Assembly: GCF_004197395.1 (NCBI RefSeq)
Contig: NZ_SELS01000003.1
Location: 186,001 to 250,000, forward strand
Direction of reading: 5' to 3'
DNA length: 64,000 bases
DNA from: Paraburkholderia sp. UYCP14C
Lineage (GTDB): Bacteria; Pseudomonadota; Gammaproteobacteria; Burkholderiales; Burkholderiaceae
Part shown: positions 1 to 10,446 of the stretch, in pieces
Numbering within the stretch: position 1 is the stretch's first letter
How the letters are laid out: every line of letters begins with the position of its first letter
The notes under the pieces: model-generated
Told to the model about the DNA's origin: nothing
Seen by the model: only the letters and a program-made list of their open reading frames with translations
Databases searched by the model: none
Made by a program: the position numbers and the translations under genes

Positions 1-473
1 GCGCGCACTTCGACGCCGGGAAAGCGGAAGCGCTGCGCGGTGAAGCGCGCGACTTCGTCGTCGGTCAGGCGCGTGCGGATCGGCAGACTTTCGAAGTTCT
101 TCGAGTCTTCCTGCAGCTTCTTGAAGCGGCGGCGGTCGCGCGCGTCGATCGACACGACGGTGGCGAGGTTGTCGATCACGTTTTCGAGCGTGTCGTTCAG
201 CTTCGACGGCGTGATTTCGAGCGTATAGGCCGAGTAGTTCTTCGCGAGCACGACGCCGTTGCGGTCGGTGATGATGCCGCGGTTCGGCACGATCGGCGCG
301 ACGGAGATGCGGTTTTCATCGGCTTGCAGCGAGTACTTGCTGTAGTGCCAGACCTGCAGGAACAGGAAGCGGAAGCCGATCAGCCCGAAGCAGACGAACA
401 CGAACAGGCCCGCCGCCGCGACGCGCAGGCGGAATTTCGTGAGCTGCTGTTGAGTGTCCTTGAATTCGGTCAT
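1..473 (-). CDS. mrdA: Penicillin-binding protein 2, N-terminal part (gene runs off the left edge)
   Basis: Transpeptidase of the elongasome that cross-links lateral-wall peptidoglycan. Only the first ~157 residues are present. They start MTEFKDTQQQLTKFRLR, followed by a single hydrophobic anchor helix at about residues 18-40, and then the start of the periplasmic dimerisation domain (PNRGIITDRNGVVLAKN, typical of class B PBPs). The catalytic SxxK region lies outside the window. It sits 79 bp downstream of mreD in the order mreB-mreC-mreD-mrdA, the usual cell-shape operon, so co-transcription is likely. The family call is secure from the N-terminal block and context. Nothing can be said about the catalytic half. 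Confidence 0.93.
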   Translation of the reverse strand, partial: MTEFKDTQQQLTKFRLRVAAAGLFVFVCFGLIGFRFLFLQVWHYSKYSLQADENRISVAPIVPNRGIITDRNGVVLAKNYSAYTLEITPSKLNDTLENVIDNLATVVSIDARDRRRFKKLQEDSKNFESLPIRTRLTDDEVARFTAQRFRFPGVEVR

Positions 474-552
474 GCGATTCTGCAAAAGGCCGGCATGCGG
501 CCATCAAGAGTGTGCGCCCAAACCGGCCGCGGCCGGTGGGCCCGATGCGGGA

Positions 553-1065
553 TCAAATGGGGCGCGTATCGTCCGGGTCGGCGGGGCGGCGCTGCGGCAT
601 CAGCAGCAGGATGCTCGCGATCGGCCACAGCGCGGCTTCGACGAAACCGTCGATCAGGTAACTCCAGCCCGGAAACGCCGCGCCGGTCAATAACCGGATC
701 ACGAACGGCACCAGTTGCGCGACGACGAGCAGCGGCATCACCGCGAACGTTTGCACGCCGAGCGACATCCACAGCACGCGGCGGTGAATCGTGATCGCGC
801 CGTACGACAGCAGCGTGTACGCGAGCGCGTGCTCGCCGAGCAGGCTCGCGTTGTGCACGTCCATCAGCAGGCCGAGCATGAACGCGATGCCCATGCCGAC
901 CTTGCGCGGCTGATGCACGTTCCAGAACAGCAGCACGAGCGCGACAAAATCGGGTACGCCGGCGAGACGTCCCCACGGCATAAGGTTCAGCAGGAACGCG
1001 GAGGCGAGGCTGAACGCGATGAAGTACGGATTGACCGGCTGCAGGATGTATTGCGGGCGATTCAT
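553..1065 (-). CDS. mreD: Rod shape-determining protein MreD
   Basis: Small inner-membrane protein of the elongasome, 170 aa, near the usual length. It has about five hydrophobic segments and a short polar C-terminus (PQRRPADPDDTRPI). The ATG overlaps the mreC stop codon as ATGA, which fixes the start and implies translational coupling. It works with MreC and RodA/PBP2 to link the cytoplasmic MreB filament to wall synthesis. Identification rests on membrane topology, the N-terminal pattern and its position between mreC and mrdA, because MreD sequences are poorly conserved. Confidence 0.93.
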   Translation of the reverse strand: MNRPQYILQPVNPYFIAFSLASAFLLNLMPWGRLAGVPDFVALVLLFWNVHQPRKVGMGIAFMLGLLMDVHNASLLGEHALAYTLLSYGAITIHRRVLWMSLGVQTFAVMPLLVVAQLVPFVIRLLTGAAFPGWSYLIDGFVEAALWPIASILLLMPQRRPADPDDTRPI

Positions 1066-2225
1066 GGCTGAGCCCCCGGCTCGGCTTGCGGCTTGGCGTT
1101 CTTCGCGGCGGCCGGCTTGTCGGCTTTCCTGTCGGCTGCGGGCTTTTCGGACTTCTTGTCGGCGGCGGCCTTTTCGGGCTTTTTGTCGGCGGTGGCTTTC
1201 GCCGGCGCCTTTTCCGTGGATTTTGCCGCGGGTTTCTCGGTCGCGGCTTTGTCGGCGGCCTTCGTGTCGGCTGGCTTGGCGGCGGATTTGTCGGCCGCGC
1301 CCTTGCCGTCTGCGGCTTTGGCGCCCTTCTTCGCTTTCAAGTCCTTCGCGACGGTCGCCGCGTCGGGTTCGTCAGCCGGGCGCGGCGGCGCGGTGTTCTG
1401 GACGTGCAGCACGAGCACCTGATGCGCGCCGCGTACCGCCGCGACGGGCAGACTGACCACGCGCGCGAACGCGGTGTCGGCCTGCTTGTCGACGCGCACG
1501 ACCTTCGCGACCGGCAGCCCCGGCGGATATACGCCGTCGAGACCGCTCGTGACGAGTTCGTCGCCGGACTGCACGTCGGCGCTGATCGGCACGAAGCGCA
1601 GATCGAGCGTGTCGCCCTTCGGCGTGCCGTAGATCACGCTGCGCAAGCCGGTGCGCAGGATTTCGACCGGCACGGCCTGGTCCTTGTCCGTCAGCAGCGT
1701 GACTTCGGCCTGCAGCGGGAACACCCGTGTGACCTGGCCGATCACGCCGTCTTCGTCGACGACCGGCGAGCCGTTCTGGATGCCTTGCTGCGCGCCGCGT
1801 CCGATCACGACCTTCTGCGTGAACGGATCGCGCGTGTCGTACTGGATTTCGGCGGGCAGCGAATGCGTGGTCAGCTGCTGCGATAGTTGCATCAGCGCGC
1901 GCAGATGATTATTTTCGGCAGCGAGCGACGCGGCCGTGTTGGCCTGCTGCGACAACTGCAAATCCTTCGCGCGCAGCTTCGCGTTTTCGTCGCGCAGCGT
2001 GGCGCTCGTCACGGCGAGGTCGGCGGCGCCCATGAAGATGTCGCGCGGCACGAGCGCTGCGCGCTGCAACGGATAGAGACCCGCGCCGAGCACGCCGCGG
2101 ACGATTTCGAGCGTCTGGAAGCGGGCATCGGAGATCAGCAGGGCGAGCGCGAGCACGACGAAGAACACCAGTCGGGCGAGAGCGGAGGGGCCTTGCTTGA
2201 ACAGGGGCGGCGGACTGTATTCCAT
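1062..2225 (-). CDS. mreC: Rod shape-determining protein MreC with long Lys/Ala-rich tail
   Basis: Periplasmic bitopic scaffold of the elongasome, 387 aa. One membrane helix near residues 17-35 is followed by a coiled-coil stretch (about 65-110) and the paired beta-barrel MreC domain to about residue 275, with conserved blocks such as SPVVDEDGVIGQV and TSGLDGVYPPGLPVA. Residues ~278-387 form a low-complexity tail of degenerate Ala/Lys/Pro/Asp units (DKKPEKAAADKKSEKPAADR and similar), which makes the protein longer than typical MreC. Tails of this kind occur in some betaproteobacterial MreC; a role in binding wall or teichuronic-like polyanions is only a guess. The stop codon overlaps mreD. 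Confidence 0.95.
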   Translation of the reverse strand: MEYSPPPLFKQGPSALARLVFFVVLALALLISDARFQTLEIVRGVLGAGLYPLQRAALVPRDIFMGAADLAVTSATLRDENAKLRAKDLQLSQQANTAASLAAENNHLRALMQLSQQLTTHSLPAEIQYDTRDPFTQKVVIGRGAQQGIQNGSPVVDEDGVIGQVTRVFPLQAEVTLLTDKDQAVPVEILRTGLRSVIYGTPKGDTLDLRFVPISADVQSGDELVTSGLDGVYPPGLPVAKVVRVDKQADTAFARVVSLPVAAVRGAHQVLVLHVQNTAPPRPADEPDAATVAKDLKAKKGAKAADGKGAADKSAAKPADTKAADKAATEKPAAKSTEKAPAKATADKKPEKAAADKKSEKPAADRKADKPAAAKNAKPQAEPGAQP

Positions 2226-2322
2226 GGTCGGCGCCGGGGGCGTGAGCGGTTGGGTGAGACGGCGACGCGTAAGGCGTGCGCGATCAGCGCGCGGAGGCTG
2301 GTCGGCCCAGCCAACGACAAAG

Positions 2323-2339
2323 CGGCCCGCAAGGGGCCG
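2323..2339 (-). terminator. GC-rich hairpin between mreB and mreC
   Basis: Perfect 6-bp stem CGGCCC/GGGCCG with a 5-nt loop, flanked by AAA and CTTTG on the transcribed minus strand. It lies in the 154-bp gap downstream of mreB. It resembles a weak intrinsic terminator that could leave mreB more abundant than mreCD; the short T stretch suggests partial read-through. Confidence 0.5.
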
Positions 2340-2379
2340 TTTGCCTGATCCGCGCTACTGACATGGGAGAAAGGCTCGC

Positions 2380-3423
<1,044 letters not shown>

Positions 3424-3800
3424 TCAAAATCCTGTCTCGCTGGGGGCCGGGCCTCGCACCGTATGCGTAGGGCGGCAGCGGAAAAATAACAGCTTCAACC
3501 GGGCGGTAGCGACGCCACATGAACTTGAAGCTGCGGGGGAGTCTACCGGAGGCCGTTGCAAAGCCAGGGCGGAAAGCGCCGGACGTTCTTGGTGAATTGT
3601 CCGTGTAAGGCCTTGGTAAGTCGGTCCGGGTTTGGGTCGAACGCGTAATGATACCTTATAATTTTGGATGTTTTGAAGGAAACCGAGCGCACATTTTTCC
3701 GTTGCCGCTCCTTTTCCGGGATTGTCCCATCTTGTCGTAACCCGCTGTTACAACGCGATTTTTTTAAATGTTGTGACATTCCACCCTTTCCGGTGACTGC
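3424..3800. promoter_or_regulatory. Divergent mreB/gatC promoter region
   Basis: A 377-bp gap between divergent genes that is clearly more AT-rich than its surroundings from about 3640 to 3790. A perfect TATAAT lies at 3657-3662 in the gatC direction, but only poor -35 candidates exist upstream (TTGGGT at 3632-3637, spacing 19). The minus strand has TTATAAGG over the same bases, a possible -10 for mreB. No other element is evident. Confidence 0.4.
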
Positions 3801-4100
3801 ATGGCTCTGACCCTGACCGATGTAAAGCGCATCGCGCATCTCGCGCGGCTCGAACTGGCCGATTCCGACGCCGAGCACACGCGTGCCCAGCTCAATGATT
3901 TTTTCGGCCTCGTCGAGCAGATGCAGGCGGTCGATACCACCGGCATCGCACCGCTTGCCCACCCGATCGAGCAGATCGAAGACGTCGCGCTGCGTCTGCG
4001 TGACGACGCCGTCACCGAGACGGTCGAGCGCGAGGCTTTCCAGCGCCCCGCGCCGGCCGTTCAGGACGGCCTGTACCTCGTGCCGAAGGTGATCGAATAA
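3801..4100 (+). CDS. gatC: Asp-tRNA(Asn)/Glu-tRNA(Gln) amidotransferase subunit C
   Basis: The 99-aa small subunit of the GatCAB amidotransferase. It wraps between GatA and GatB and stabilises the complex that converts misacylated Glu-tRNA(Gln) and/or Asp-tRNA(Asn) into the correct amidated forms. The family signature [12 protein letters not shown] is at the N-terminus and [14 protein letters not shown] in the second half. It is first in a gatC-gatA-gatB operon, with a 159-bp gap before gatA that shows no obvious gene. Confidence 0.97.
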   Translation: MALTLTDVKRIAHLARLELADSDAEHTRAQLNDFFGLVEQMQAVDTTGIAPLAHPIEQIEDVALRLRDDAVTETVEREAFQRPAPAVQDGLYLVPKVIE

Positions 4101-4259
4101 GACCCGTTGGGCAGACCCCGGGTCTGGCGCCGGCGCGAGCCTGCGTCGCCCAGACGCGCGGCTTCGTCCGCGTACCTTGCCGGGCCGGTCTGCCGACGGG
4201 CAACCGAACGCCTCCACGGCAGCGTGACCACGCTGCCGCGCTTTCCAGGATAAAACGCA

Positions 4260-5747
4260 ATGCATGAAAAAAGTCTGACCGAACTGCGCGCCGCGCTCGC
4301 GGCCAAGGAATGCTCCGCAGTCGAACTGGCGCAGCTGTACCTGAAGCGGATCGACGCGGCCAATAGCCTGAACGCGTTCATCCAGGTCGATCCCGAACTG
4401 ACGCTCGCGCAGGCGAAAGCCGCCGACGCGCTGTTGCACACCGGCCACGCCGGCCCGCTAGTCGGCCTGCCGATCGCGCACAAGGACGTGTTCGTCACGA
4501 AGGGCTGGCGCTCGACGGCCGGCTCGAAGATGCTCGCGAACTACGAAAGCCCGTTCGACGCGACCGTGGTCGCGCGTCTGCAGAACGCCGGCATGGTGTG
4601 CGTGGGTAAAACCAACATGGACGAGTTCGCGATGGGTTCGTCCAACGAGAATTCGTACTTTGGCGCCGTGCAGAATCCGTGGGACCGCAAGGCCGTGCCG
4701 GGCGGTTCGTCGGGCGGCTCGGCGGCTGCCGTGGCCGCGCGTCTCGCGCCCGCCGCGACCGGCACCGACACCGGCGGCTCGATCCGCCAGCCGGCGTCGT
4801 TCTCGGGCATCACCGGGATCAAGCCGACGTATGGCCGCGTGTCGCGCTACGGCATGATCGCGTTCGCGTCGTCGCTCGATCAGGGCGGCCCGATGGCGCA
4901 AAGCGCCGCCGACTGCGCGACGCTCCTCAACGCGATGGCCGGCTTCGACGAACGCGACTCGACGAGCCTCTCGCACGAGCACGAGGACTACACGCGTTAC
5001 CTCGGCAAGTCCTGGAAAGACGACGGCGCGGACAAGCCGCTCGCCGGTCTGCGCATCGGTCTGCCGAAGGAGTATTTCGGCGCCGGTCTCGCCGACGACG
5101 TGCGCGCGTCGATCGACGCCGCGTTGAAGCAGTACGAAGCGCTCGGCGCGACGCTCGTCGAGGTATCGCTGCCGAAAACCGAACTGTCGATCCCGGTCTA
5201 CTACGTGATCGCACCGGCGGAAGCCTCGTCGAACCTGTCGCGTTTCGACGGCGTTCGCTTCGGCCATCGCGCGGCCGAGTACCGCGATCTCCTCGACATG
5301 TACAAGAAGTCGCGTGCCGAAGGCTTCGGCCCGGAGGTGAAGCGCCGCATTCTGGTCGGCACCTACGTGCTGTCGCACGGCTACTACGATGCGTACTACC
5401 TGCAGGCGCAGAAGATCCGCCGCATCATCGCGCAGGACTTCCAGGAAGCGTTCAAGCAGTGCGACGTGATCATGGGGCCGGTCGCGCCGTCGGTGGCGTG
5501 GGACATCGGCGCGAAGGGCGACGATCCGGTGCAGATGTATCTGGCCGACATCTACACGCTGTCGGTGAGCCTCGCCGGACTGCCGGGCATGAGCGTGCCG
5601 TGCGGTTTCGGCGCGGGCGTGAATGCTCAGCGTCCGGTCGGTCTGCAGATCATCGGCAACTATTTCAATGAAGCCCGGATGCTGCAGGTGGCCGACGCGT
5701 TCCAGCGCGCGACCGACTGGCATCGTCAGGCACCGGCAGGAGTGTGA
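4260..5747 (+). CDS. gatA: Asp-tRNA(Asn)/Glu-tRNA(Gln) amidotransferase subunit A
   Basis: Glutaminase subunit of GatCAB, 495 aa, amidase-signature family. It releases ammonia from glutamine, which is channelled to GatB. The Lys-cisSer-Ser triad is visible as K75 (PIAHKDVF), S150 (in [13 protein letters not shown]) and S174 (in [13 protein letters not shown]). Length and all amidase blocks are normal. The stop codon lies 5 bp before the preferred gatB start, and the SD sequence of gatB is inside the end of gatA, so the two are probably translationally coupled. Confidence 0.98.
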   Translation: MHEKSLTELRAALAAKECSAVELAQLYLKRIDAANSLNAFIQVDPELTLAQAKAADALLHTGHAGPLVGLPIAHKDVFVTKGWRSTAGSKMLANYESPFDATVVARLQNAGMVCVGKTNMDEFAMGSSNENSYFGAVQNPWDRKAVPGGSSGGSAAAVAARLAPAATGTDTGGSIRQPASFSGITGIKPTYGRVSRYGMIAFASSLDQGGPMAQSAADCATLLNAMAGFDERDSTSLSHEHEDYTRYLGKSWKDDGADKPLAGLRIGLPKEYFGAGLADDVRASIDAALKQYEALGATLVEVSLPKTELSIPVYYVIAPAEASSNLSRFDGVRFGHRAAEYRDLLDMYKKSRAEGFGPEVKRRILVGTYVLSHGYYDAYYLQAQKIRRIIAQDFQEAFKQCDVIMGPVAPSVAWDIGAKGDDPVQMYLADIYTLSVSLAGLPGMSVPCGFGAGVNAQRPVGLQIIGNYFNEARMLQVADAFQRATDWHRQAPAGV

Positions 5748-5752
5748 GCACC

Positions 5753-7228
5753 ATGACCAAACAATGGGAAGTCGTGATCGGTCTGGAGACCCACACGCAG
5801 TTGTCGACGCATTCGAAAATCTTCTCGGGCACCGCGACGCGATTCGGCGCCGCGCCGAACACGCAGGCAAGCCCCGTCGATCTGGCCTTGCCGGGCACGC
5901 TGCCGGTGATGAACCGTGGCGCCGTCGAGCGCGCGATTCAATTCGGCCTCTCGATTGGCGCGACGATCGCGCCGCGCAGCATCTTCGCGCGCAAGAATTA
6001 CTTCTACCCCGATCTGCCGAAGGGCTATCAGATCAGCCAGTACGAAATCCCCGTCGTGCAGGGCGGTCAGGTGACGATCCAGGTGCCGGCCAATGAAAAG
6101 GCGGGCAAGGAAGCGTACGAGAAAACCATCAACCTGACGCGCGCCCACCTCGAGGAAGACGCGGGCAAGTCGCTGCACGAAGACTTCGCGGGCATGACCG
6201 GCATCGACCTGAATCGTGCCGGCACGCCGCTGCTCGAAATCGTCACCGAGCCGGAAATGCGCAGCGCGGCCGAGGCCGTTGCCTACGCGAAGTCGCTGCA
6301 TACGCTCGTCGTGTGGCTCGGCATCTGCGACGGCAACATGCAGGAAGGCTCGTTCCGCTGCGACGCGAACGTGTCGGTGCGTCCGCTCGGCCAGCAGGAA
6401 TTCGGCACGCGCGCCGAGATCAAGAACCTGAACTCGTTCCGCTTCCTCGAAGAAGCGATCGAGTACGAAGTGCGTCGCCAGATCGAGTTGATCGAAGACG
6501 GCGGCACCGTGGTGCAGGAAACGCGTCTGTACGATCCGGACAAGCGCGAGACGCGTTCGATGCGCAGCAAGGAAGACGCGCACGACTACCGCTATTTCCC
6601 CGACCCCGACCTCATGCCGCTCGTGATCGACGCCGCGTGGGTCGAGCGCGTGAAGAGCGAGATGCCGGAGCTGCCGGAAGCGATCCAGCGGCGCTTCGTG
6701 TCGCAGTACGGCCTCACGCCGTACGACGCGAACGTGCTGACCTCGAGCAAGGCGACGGCCGCTTACTACGAAGCCGTGGTGGCGAAGGTCGGTGCGGCGA
6801 ACGCGAAGGTCGCCGCGAACTGGGTGATGGGCGAAGTGTCGTCGCAGCTCAATCGAGAAGGCCTCGACATGGCCGCGTGCCCGGTCTCGGCCGCGCAACT
6901 CGCGCTGGTGTTGCAACGCATTGCCGACGGTACGATCTCGAACAAGATCGCGAAGGAAATCTTCCTTGCGATCTGGGAAGAAAAGGCCACCGACGAAGCC
7001 GCCGCCGATCGCATCATCGAGGCGAAGGGTTTGAAGCAGATTTCGGACACCGGCGCCCTTGAAGCGATCATCGACGAAGTGCTCGCCGCGAACCAGAAAT
7101 CGGTCGACGAATACCGCGCCGGCAAGGAAAAGGCGTTCAACGCGCTGATCGGCCAGGCGATGAAGGCGACCAAGGGTAAGGCGAACCCGGCTCAGGTCAA
7201 CGAATTGCTGAAGAAGAAGTTGTCCTGA
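5753..7228 (+). CDS. gatB: Asp-tRNA(Asn)/Glu-tRNA(Gln) amidotransferase subunit B
   Basis: tRNA-binding kinase/transamidase subunit, 491 aa. It phosphorylates the misacylated tRNA and amidates it with ammonia from GatA. The cradle domain opens with [15 protein letters not shown] and contains the conserved [10 protein letters not shown] and [11 protein letters not shown] blocks; the YqeY-like tail ([20 protein letters not shown]) is complete. I use ATG 5753 because AGGAG at 5738-5742 is 10 nt upstream; the in-frame GTG at 5744 is too close to that SD. A strong terminator follows, closing the operon. Confidence 0.98.
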   Translation: MTKQWEVVIGLETHTQLSTHSKIFSGTATRFGAAPNTQASPVDLALPGTLPVMNRGAVERAIQFGLSIGATIAPRSIFARKNYFYPDLPKGYQISQYEIPVVQGGQVTIQVPANEKAGKEAYEKTINLTRAHLEEDAGKSLHEDFAGMTGIDLNRAGTPLLEIVTEPEMRSAAEAVAYAKSLHTLVVWLGICDGNMQEGSFRCDANVSVRPLGQQEFGTRAEIKNLNSFRFLEEAIEYEVRRQIELIEDGGTVVQETRLYDPDKRETRSMRSKEDAHDYRYFPDPDLMPLVIDAAWVERVKSEMPELPEAIQRRFVSQYGLTPYDANVLTSSKATAAYYEAVVAKVGAANAKVAANWVMGEVSSQLNREGLDMAACPVSAAQLALVLQRIADGTISNKIAKEIFLAIWEEKATDEAAADRIIEAKGLKQISDTGALEAIIDEVLAANQKSVDEYRAGKEKAFNALIGQAMKATKGKANPAQVNELLKKKLS

Positions 7229-7269
7229 GTTGAAGTGCCGCGGCCGGGCGTGATCACGCCTCGCCGACC

Positions 7270-7315
7270 ACGGGCTGTTGCCGGATCGAAGCAGGGCAAC
7301 GGCCCGTTTTATTTT
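7270..7315 (+). terminator. Intrinsic terminator after gatB
   Basis: Long stem CGGGCTGTTGCC/GGCAACGGCCCG (one T-G wobble) with an 11-13 nt loop, followed by TTTTATTTT. It sits about 40 bp past the gatB stop on the plus strand and ends the gatCAB operon. Confidence 0.85.
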
Positions 7316-7370
7316 GCGGATCCGCTTCAGCAGGTTAGGCGTAGATAAGCGTAGACCACGGAGTGTGTGC

Positions 7371-8210
7371 ATGGCCAGGCAACCCGATCTCGACGATTTC
7401 CGCGTGCCGTATTTCGACGACGGCAAGAAGAAGAACCACTTCTCGCTCGACCATTTCGACCCGAAGGCGAAGCCGTTTTCGGGCGGCTCGAAAGATGCGG
7501 ATCGCGCGCGTCTGTCGGAGGTCGGCCTGCTGCTCGACAACCTGCAGGAGCGGTTGCACGCGCAGCGCAAGCGCCGCGTTCTGCTGGTGCTGCAAGGCAT
7601 GGACACGAGCGGCAAGGACGGCACGATCCGCGCGGTATTTCACGAAGTCGATCCGCTCGGCTTGCGCATCGTGCCGTTCAAGGCGCCGACGCCCGTCGAA
7701 CTCGCGCACGACTTCCTGTGGCGCGTGCATTCGCAGGCACCCGCGGCCGGCGAGCTGACGATCTTCAACCGCAGTCACTACGAAGACCTGCTCGTGCCGA
7801 CCGTGCTGGGCGAGCTCGACGCCGCCGCGTTCCAGCAGCGCTGCTGCCACATCCGTCAATTCGAGGAGATGCTCGCCGACAGCGGCACGACGATCCTCAA
7901 GTGCATGCTGCACATTTCGAAGGACGAGCAGCGTGTGCGTTTGCAGGAGCGCATCGACGATCCGCTGAAGCACTGGAAATTCGACGTGTCCGATCTCGAA
8001 GCGCGCAAGCAGTGGGACGCGTATCAGTCCGCGTATCGCGACGCGCTGGCCGCGACGTCGACCGAATACGCGCCGTGGTACGTGATTCCGGCCGACTCGA
8101 AGACACATCGCAACGTGATGGTCGCCGAACTGCTGCTGCGCACGCTCGACGCGCTGAAGCTCGAATATCCGCCGGCCAAGGAATCGCTGAAGGGCATCAA
8201 GGTCGAGTGA
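7371..8210 (+). CDS. PPK2-family polyphosphate kinase / polyP:nucleotide phosphotransferase
   Basis: 279 aa, single PPK2 domain. Members transfer phosphate between polyphosphate and nucleotides. The Walker A-like loop GMDTSGKDG is at residues 76-84, followed by the lid-region FNRSHYEDLLVPTV and the conserved ILKCMLHISKDEQ and LEARKQWDAYQSAY blocks. The start at ATG 7371 is chosen because GGAG lies 7 nt upstream; an open frame continues further upstream but without family similarity. Whether it prefers AMP, ADP or GDP cannot be told by eye, though the length fits single-domain class I/III enzymes. It is isolated between the gatB terminator and exonuclease III. Confidence 0.88.
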   Translation: MARQPDLDDFRVPYFDDGKKKNHFSLDHFDPKAKPFSGGSKDADRARLSEVGLLLDNLQERLHAQRKRRVLLVLQGMDTSGKDGTIRAVFHEVDPLGLRIVPFKAPTPVELAHDFLWRVHSQAPAAGELTIFNRSHYEDLLVPTVLGELDAAAFQQRCCHIRQFEEMLADSGTTILKCMLHISKDEQRVRLQERIDDPLKHWKFDVSDLEARKQWDAYQSAYRDALAATSTEYAPWYVIPADSKTHRNVMVAELLLRTLDALKLEYPPAKESLKGIKVE

Positions 8211-8262
8211 GCGCGGCCTCGCCCCTTGGTTTCACAAACGAATCGAACAAAAGAGGAATGAC

Positions 8263-9042
8263 ATGTTGCGTGTGATTACCGCCAACCTCAACGGCATCCG
8301 CTCGGCAGCCAAGAAGGGCTTTTTCGACTGGTTCGGCGAACAAGGCGCCGACGTGCTGTGCGTGCAGGAAATCAAATGCTCGCAGGACGACATGACGCCG
8401 GAGTTCATGGCGCCGCATGATTTCACCGGCTATTTCCAGCATGCGGTGAAAAAGGGTTATAGCGGCGCGGGCGTCTATACGCGCCATGAGCCTGACGAAG
8501 TGGTAATCGGCTTCGGCAGCGAGGAGTTCGATCCGGAAGGGCGCTATGTCGAGCTTCGTTTCGGCAAGCTGTCGGTGGTCTCGGTGTACGTGCCGTCGGG
8601 CTCGAGCGGCGACGATCGCCAGCAGGCCAAGTTCCGTTTCATGGACGAGTTCATGCCGCATCTCGCCGAACTGGCGAAAGAGCGCGAGGTGATCGTGTGC
8701 GGCGACGTGAACATCGTGCACAAGGAAATCGACATCAAGAACTGGAAGAGCAACCAGAAGAATTCGGGCTGCCTGCCCGAAGAGCGCGCGTGGCTCGACA
8801 AACTGTTCGACGAAGTCGGCTATGTGGACGTGTTCCGCACGCTCGACCAGCGGCCCGAGCAGTACACGTGGTGGAGCAATCGGGGTCAGGCGTATGCGAA
8901 GAACGTCGGGTGGCGGATCGATTACCAGATCGCGACGCCGGGCATCGCGAGCAAGGCGAAGCGCACCGACGTGTTCCGCGACATCAAGTTCAGCGATCAC
9001 GCGCCGCTGACCGTCGACTACGACCACAAGGTCAAAAAGTAA
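8263..9042 (+). CDS. xthA: Exodeoxyribonuclease III / AP endonuclease
   Basis: 259-aa EEP-superfamily DNA repair enzyme that nicks at abasic sites and removes 3' blocking groups. Motifs in order: the metal-binding Asn near the start (ITANLNGIRSA), the catalytic Glu in VLCVQEIKCSQDD, GDVNIVHKEIDIKNW (Asp-x-Asn), and the terminal FSDHAPLTVDYD carrying the Asp-His pair. Full length. GAGG lies just before ATG 8263. It could be named exoA in other annotations. Probably its own transcription unit, convergent with the M48 protease gene. Confidence 0.96.
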   Translation: MLRVITANLNGIRSAAKKGFFDWFGEQGADVLCVQEIKCSQDDMTPEFMAPHDFTGYFQHAVKKGYSGAGVYTRHEPDEVVIGFGSEEFDPEGRYVELRFGKLSVVSVYVPSGSSGDDRQQAKFRFMDEFMPHLAELAKEREVIVCGDVNIVHKEIDIKNWKSNQKNSGCLPEERAWLDKLFDEVGYVDVFRTLDQRPEQYTWWSNRGQAYAKNVGWRIDYQIATPGIASKAKRTDVFRDIKFSDHAPLTVDYDHKVKK

Positions 9043-9102
9043 GCCTGCCGAGCGCGGCGCGTGCGGCGCCGCGGCCCGCCGGCAGTCGGTGGAAACCTTG
9101 TA

Positions 9103-10446
9103 TCAGTCGCGCACGGGCTTGCGGGTCGGCCTGCCGATGCCCGCGTAATCGGGCAACTCGTCGACGCTCTTGCCGACTGCCTTCGCGTAGAGCTGCAGCA
9201 TGTCCGGCAGCCGCTTGACGATGTCGTCGCGGCGCGCCGGGGTGTACGGGTGCACGTAGATGAAGCCCTGCTCGCGATTGCCGCGCGTCGCCTGGGCGAG
9301 CTTGTCCCACAGCGTGACCGCCGCGCGCGGATCGAAGCCGGCACGCGACGCGATATCGCTGCCGATCACGTCGGCTTCGGTTTCGTCGGTGCTCTCGTAC
9401 TTCATTTCCAGCAGACGCGAACCGATGCCGAGCGGCGCCATGCCCAGATCGGCGAGGCCGAATAGTTGCGGGATCGTGCCGGACGAATCGAGTTGGCTCG
9501 CCTGCAACTGACCGAGCCGCACGCGCGCGTGCTCGCGCAACGCGTGCGCGATCTCGTGACCGATCAGCATGCCGACCTCGTTGTCGTTCAGGCGCACGCG
9601 ATCGAGTATCCCGCTATAAACGACGATCTTGCCGCCCGGCAGGCAGTACGTGCGGATGTCGTTCGAGCGCACCACCGCGACTTCCCACTTCCAGCCCTTG
9701 GCTCGCTCGTTCCATTTCAGCGAGTACGGAATCATCCGGTCGATGATCGAGCGCACGCGCGTCACGCGCGCATCCGTGTCGCCGTACAGGCGGTTCGCGT
9801 GGCTGGCGCCGTAGACGATCTGGCTGAATTCCTCGGCGGCCTGCGCTTCGAGCATCGACGACGGGATCAGGTTGCGGAACACCATGTAGCCGCCATAGCG
9901 CAGTTGCGGGCTCACGTAGTAGGGCGGCGGGACCGCCGCGGGAGCCGATGCGGCGGCGCCCGATGTCGCGGCGGCCGGTGCCGCGGCGGGCGCTTTGGTG
10001 GTGGGCGGTTGCGCGGACTGCGGCGCCGATTGCGGCACGGGGCCGGAAGTGGCGGCGCTCGGTGCGCTGCCGCTCGCGCTGGGCGAGCTCGGGGCACCGG
10101 CGTTGGCGCCGGTGGCGGTGCTGTTATTCGCGCCGGAATTGGCACTCCCGGCGCTGGTGTTGCCGCTGTTTCCGGCTGTCGCCGAGGTCGCGTTTTCCGC
10201 GCTGGCGCCGCTTGTCGCCGATTTGGCCGCAGGCGTCGGCGCCGGGTTGGGCGTCGCAGCGCTCGAGGCCGCGGCGGCAGATGTCGGCGCGGGAGCTTGC
10301 GCGCCGCTCACCGGGCTGGCGCCGGTCGCTGCCGCGCCAGCCGCATAGGCGCCCGCCGGCATCGCCAGCGCGACGCTCGCGCAGCCGAGCACCCAAACGG
10401 CGCTGAGTCCGAGGCCGCGCGGGCGAGTCGGAAACGGCACCTTCAC
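9103..10446 (-). CDS. M48-family zinc metalloprotease, secreted, with low-complexity linker
   Basis: About 447 aa. The signal sequence (hydrophobic core ~13-35) is followed by ~130 residues (about 40-172) of Ala/Ser/Gly/Asn/Pro low complexity. The globular M48 domain begins near YYVSPQLRYGG. The zinc site is HEIAH (297-301), with the third ligand Glu ~357 in ETEADVIGSD. The family (BepA/LoiP-like) degrades or matures outer-membrane proteins. The GTG start at 10446 overlaps the upstream ampG stop as GTGA and has GGAGGG just upstream, so the pair is coupled. The linker is unusual for its length and amino-acid bias; a periplasmic location is inferred. Confidence 0.88.
   Translation of the reverse strand: MKVPFPTRPRGLGLSAVWVLGCASVALAMPAGAYAAGAAATGASPVSGAQAPAPTSAAAASSAATPNPAPTPAAKSATSGASAENATSATAGNSGNTSAGSANSGANNSTATGANAGAPSSPSASGSAPSAATSGPVPQSAPQSAQPPTTKAPAAAPAAATSGAAASAPAAVPPPYYVSPQLRYGGYMVFRNLIPSSMLEAQAAEEFSQIVYGASHANRLYGDTDARVTRVRSIIDRMIPYSLKWNERAKGWKWEVAVVRSNDIRTYCLPGGKIVVYSGILDRVRLNDNEVGMLIGHEIAHALREHARVRLGQLQASQLDSSGTIPQLFGLADLGMAPLGIGSRLLEMKYESTDETEADVIGSDIASRAGFDPRAAVTLWDKLAQATRGNREQGFIYVHPYTPARRDDIVKRLPDMLQLYAKAVGKSVDELPDYAGIGRPTRKPVRD

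Noticed and set aside
5726-7624. Long open frame antisense to gatB and ppk2
   Set aside because: No family similarity; overlaps two certain genes.
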